From the NCBI GenBank assembly GCA_025353305.1, contig JANXQX010000277.1, forward strand, positions 1-8,821: a stretch of 8,821 nt of DNA. Reading direction: 5' to 3'. This stretch comes from Holophagaceae bacterium. Its GTDB lineage: Bacteria; Acidobacteriota; Holophagae; Holophagales; Holophagaceae. This document shows positions 7,240 through 8,821 of this stretch, in pieces (within the stretch, counting starts at the first letter, position 1; every line of letters begins with the position of its first letter). A program made the position numbers and the translations under genes. Below the pieces are notes generated by a model. That model did not search any database. It was not told the origin of the DNA and was given only the letters and a program-made list of their open reading frames with translations.

Positions 7240-7865
7240 TGTCCCGCATCCTCGATATCTCACCGCTCATCTCGGAGCGCAGCGCCGTCTGGCCCGGTGA
7301 TGTCCCATTTTCCAGATTCGTGAGCAGCGCGATGGATCAGGGCGGCAACCTGGAGCTCAGTTCCATCACCACCACACTGCACCTGGGTGCCCACGCGGAC
7401 GCGCCCTCCCACTATGTCCGGGAAGGCCCTGGAATGTCGGACGCGGAGCTGTCTTCCTACATCGGCCCCTGCCAGGTCGTGCGGGTCTCCTTGCCGCGGG
7501 GAGAGCGCATCATGCCCCACCACGTAGGTGAAATCCGCGTCCCGCGCGTACTCTTCCGCACGGATTCCTTTCCCGACCCCGAGCACTTCACCACGGATTT
7601 CAACAGCCTTTCGCCGGTGCTCATCGACTACCTGCACAGCCAAGGCTGCGTGCTGGCAGGCCTTGACACGCCCTCCGTGGATCCCTTCGAGTCCACAGCC
7701 CTAGAGAGCCACCAGGCCCTGGCACGAACAGGCATGTGCAATCTGGAAGGCCTGGCGCTGGATCAGGTGGAACCCGGGTTGTACACCCTGGTCGCGCTAC
7801 CCCTCAAGATCGAAGGCGCCGACGCGTCGCCGGTGCGTGCAATTCTTATGATGGAGACACCATGA
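7239..7865 (+). CDS. kynB: Kynurenine formamidase / cyclase-family metal hydrolase
   Basis: 208-aa protein, full length for the KynB-type arylformamidases (EC 3.5.1.9), which hydrolyse N-formyl-L-kynurenine to kynurenine and formate in tryptophan breakdown. The N-terminus has DISPLI...VWPGDVPF. The metal motif HLGAHADAPSHY supplies H48, H52, D54 and H58; H158 (SHQAL) and E170 (NLEGL) match the remaining expected ligands. Further family signatures are YIGPCQVVRV, RVLFRT, GLDTPSVDP and the C-terminal LYTLVALPLKIEGADASPVRA, which together favour KynB over a generic cyclase. There is no signal peptide, so it should be cytoplasmic. The GTG start overlaps the kinase stop by one base and its own stop overlaps the next ATG, implying translational coupling on both sides. 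No tryptophan dioxygenase or kynureninase gene is visible in the window, so the pathway role is inferred from family only; another acylamide or lactone substrate is possible. Confidence 0.87.
   Translation: MSRILDISPLISERSAVWPGDVPFSRFVSSAMDQGGNLELSSITTTLHLGAHADAPSHYVREGPGMSDAELSSYIGPCQVVRVSLPRGERIMPHHVGEIRVPRVLFRTDSFPDPEHFTTDFNSLSPVLIDYLHSQGCVLAGLDTPSVDPFESTALESHQALARTGMCNLEGLALDQVEPGLYTLVALPLKIEGADASPVRAILMMETP
7853..7856 (+). promoter_or_regulatory. Ribosome binding site for the DUF4337 gene
   Basis: GGAG ends 5 nt before the ATG at 7862 and lies inside the final codons of the formamidase gene. It supports this ATG, which overlaps the preceding TGA as ATGA. Confidence 0.7.
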
Positions 7866-8464
7866 GCGAGATCAGCGACAAGACCCAGGAAGCAGTCGAG
7901 CAGGCCAGCGAAGGTGGCGGCTTCACCAACATCATTGCGGTGCTGGTGGCCCTCAGCGCCACCTTCATGGCCATCTGCAACGTCAAGGACGGCAACATCG
8001 TGCAAGGCATGATGCAGGCGCAGGCCAACGCCGTGGACACCTGGTCCATGTACCAGAGCAAGAGCACGAAGCAGCACTTGGCCGAGAACATGGTGGACAA
8101 TCTGAGCCTGCAGCGGGACCTCGGCGTGGGCCTGGATGCCGCCCGTCTCGTGAAGCTGGATGCCAAGATCAAGGAGTATGAAGGCAAAGTGGTGAAGTAC
8201 GAAAAAGACAAAACCGAGGCCGAGAAGCAAGCCCGTGCCTTCGAGAAGCAGTACAACGATCTCAATGTCCATGACGACCAGTTCGATGCGGCCGAAGCGC
8301 TGCTTTCGGTTGCGCTCGCCATGTACGGCATCAGCGCGCTCACCCGGAAGAAATGGCTGCTGGGGGTGGCCGTGGTCTTCAGCGTGTGCGGCACGATCCT
8401 GGGCCTCGCCGGGTTCCTGGGCTGGACCATCCACCCTGACTGGTTGGCGAAGATTCTGGGATGA
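7862..8464 (+). CDS. DUF4337-family membrane protein
   Basis: 200-aa inner-membrane protein that I recognise as DUF4337 by its plan and by its N-terminal part: a short acidic start, a first membrane helix (IIAVLVALSATFMAICN, about 24-40), then NIVQGMMQAQANAVDTWSMYQSKSTKQHL. Residues about 95-135 are a charged, probably coiled-coil helix rich in Lys/Glu (KIKEYEGKVVKYEKDKTEAE). Two more hydrophobic helices follow at about 143-160 and 166-190, the last ending GFLGWTIHPDW. The helical middle probably lies on one side of the membrane as an oligomerisation arm. The family has no established function. It is translationally coupled to the formamidase gene and followed closely by a DUF2339 gene, so membrane assembly or envelope maintenance is conceivable, but that is guesswork. 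Confidence 0.85.
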   Translation: MSEISDKTQEAVEQASEGGGFTNIIAVLVALSATFMAICNVKDGNIVQGMMQAQANAVDTWSMYQSKSTKQHLAENMVDNLSLQRDLGVGLDAARLVKLDAKIKEYEGKVVKYEKDKTEAEKQARAFEKQYNDLNVHDDQFDAAEALLSVALAMYGISALTRKKWLLGVAVVFSVCGTILGLAGFLGWTIHPDWLAKILG

Positions 8465-8478
8465 TGTTCGTACCACCC

Positions 8479-8483
8479 CGGAG
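8479..8483 (+). promoter_or_regulatory. Ribosome binding site for the DUF2339 gene
   Basis: CGGAG lies 5 nt upstream of the ATG at 8489, in the 24-nt gap after the DUF4337 stop codon. It supports this start. Confidence 0.65.
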
Positions 8484-8488
8484 CACAC

Positions 8489-8821
8489 ATGGACGAACGG
8501 CCTGAATCTGCCGACCTTGCGGAGCGCGTGAAAAGGCTTGAGGACCAGGTGGCCTGGCTCACGGCCCAGGCGCAGGCCCCGGCAACGCCCGCACCAATGG
8601 GTGCGCCACCGCGGCCCATGCCGCGCCCCGTGCCGCCGCCGAGGCTGCCCAAGCCCGCGAAACCGCCCACCGAAAGCAACCCGATGCTCTGGATCGGGGG
8701 CATCGGCGCGGGAATCCTGCTGCTGGGGGTGATCTTCTTCCTGGGCTGGACCATCCAGCAGGGATACCTGACGCCAGGGCCGCGGCTCCTGCTCGGGCTG
8801 CTGGCGGGCAGCGCCATGAGT
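8489..8821 (+). CDS. DUF2339-family multi-pass membrane protein, 5' part only
   Basis: The first 111 codons of a gene cut by the window edge. The start has a good ribosome-binding site (CGGAG, 5-nt spacing). Residues about 8-28 form a short coiled coil (LAERVKRLEDQVAWLTAQAQ). Residues 29-63 are a Pro/Ala-rich linker (for example PPRPMPRPVPPPRLPKPAKPP). From about 66 the protein matches the DUF2339 membrane core: PMLWIGGIGAGILLLGVIFFLGWTIQQGYLTPGPRLLLGLLAGSAM. The family normally continues with many further membrane helices, so most of the gene lies beyond the window. No function is established for DUF2339. The 24-nt gap from the DUF4337 gene and the same strand make it a probable operon member. 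The family call rests on the pattern W-x-GG, LLLGV, Q-x-GYLTP-x-R. Confidence 0.78.
   Translation, partial: MDERPESADLAERVKRLEDQVAWLTAQAQAPATPAPMGAPPRPMPRPVPPPRLPKPAKPPTESNPMLWIGGIGAGILLLGVIFFLGWTIQQGYLTPGPRLLLGLLAGSAMS

Noticed and set aside
7846..8817. 323-aa open frame on the minus strand
   Set aside because: It is antisense to the DUF4337 and DUF2339 genes, is Ser/Arg-rich, and has no motifs.

Overview
The window is GC-rich with densely packed genes. It suggests a free-living Gram-negative bacterium, most plausibly Acidobacteriota of the Holophagae/Geothrix type. The lineage is inferred from the mix of a large secreted multidomain protein, a eukaryotic-type Ser/Thr kinase carrying a CPxC zinc-ribbon-like segment, DUF4337 and DUF2339 membrane proteins, and short-unit intergenic repeats. 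No rRNA, tRNA, transposase, integrase or CRISPR array was found, so it looks like chromosomal background and not a mobile island.

Left part (1-2911): one large gene encodes a secreted protein. In order it has a signal peptide, a FlgD-like beta domain, a PHP/CehA-McbA-type metallohydrolase domain, two near-duplicate Ig-like repeats and a C-terminal PPC domain. It converges on the next gene, and the 215-bp gap between the two stop codons is almost filled by a strict 7-nt-register repeat array (29 heptamers, 2705-2907). The unit sequence drifts along the array, and its first units are an inverted copy of its dominant motif.

Middle (2912-4336, minus strand): an NFACT-family protein (RqcH/Rqc2/FbpA-like) has a well-kept C-terminal NFACT-R domain but a short, divergent N-terminal domain. 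It is divergent from the following operon, with only 44 bp between the start codons.

Right part (4381-8821, plus strand): a compact operon. It begins with a membrane receptor kinase (periplasmic beta domain, seven transmembrane helices, coiled coil, GAF-like segment, zinc-ribbon-like segment, Ser/Thr kinase). A KynB-type kynurenine formamidase/cyclase gene follows, its GTG start overlapping the kinase stop by one base. A DUF4337 membrane protein follows with an ATGA overlap. A DUF2339 membrane protein begins 24 nt later and runs off the window. The tight spacing implies co-transcription and translational coupling, but nothing in the sequence proves that the kinase, the formamidase and the membrane proteins share one function.

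The most unusual items are the 7TM-to-Ser/Thr-kinase fusion and its operon, the heptamer-register array, and the degenerate N-terminal half of the NFACT protein.
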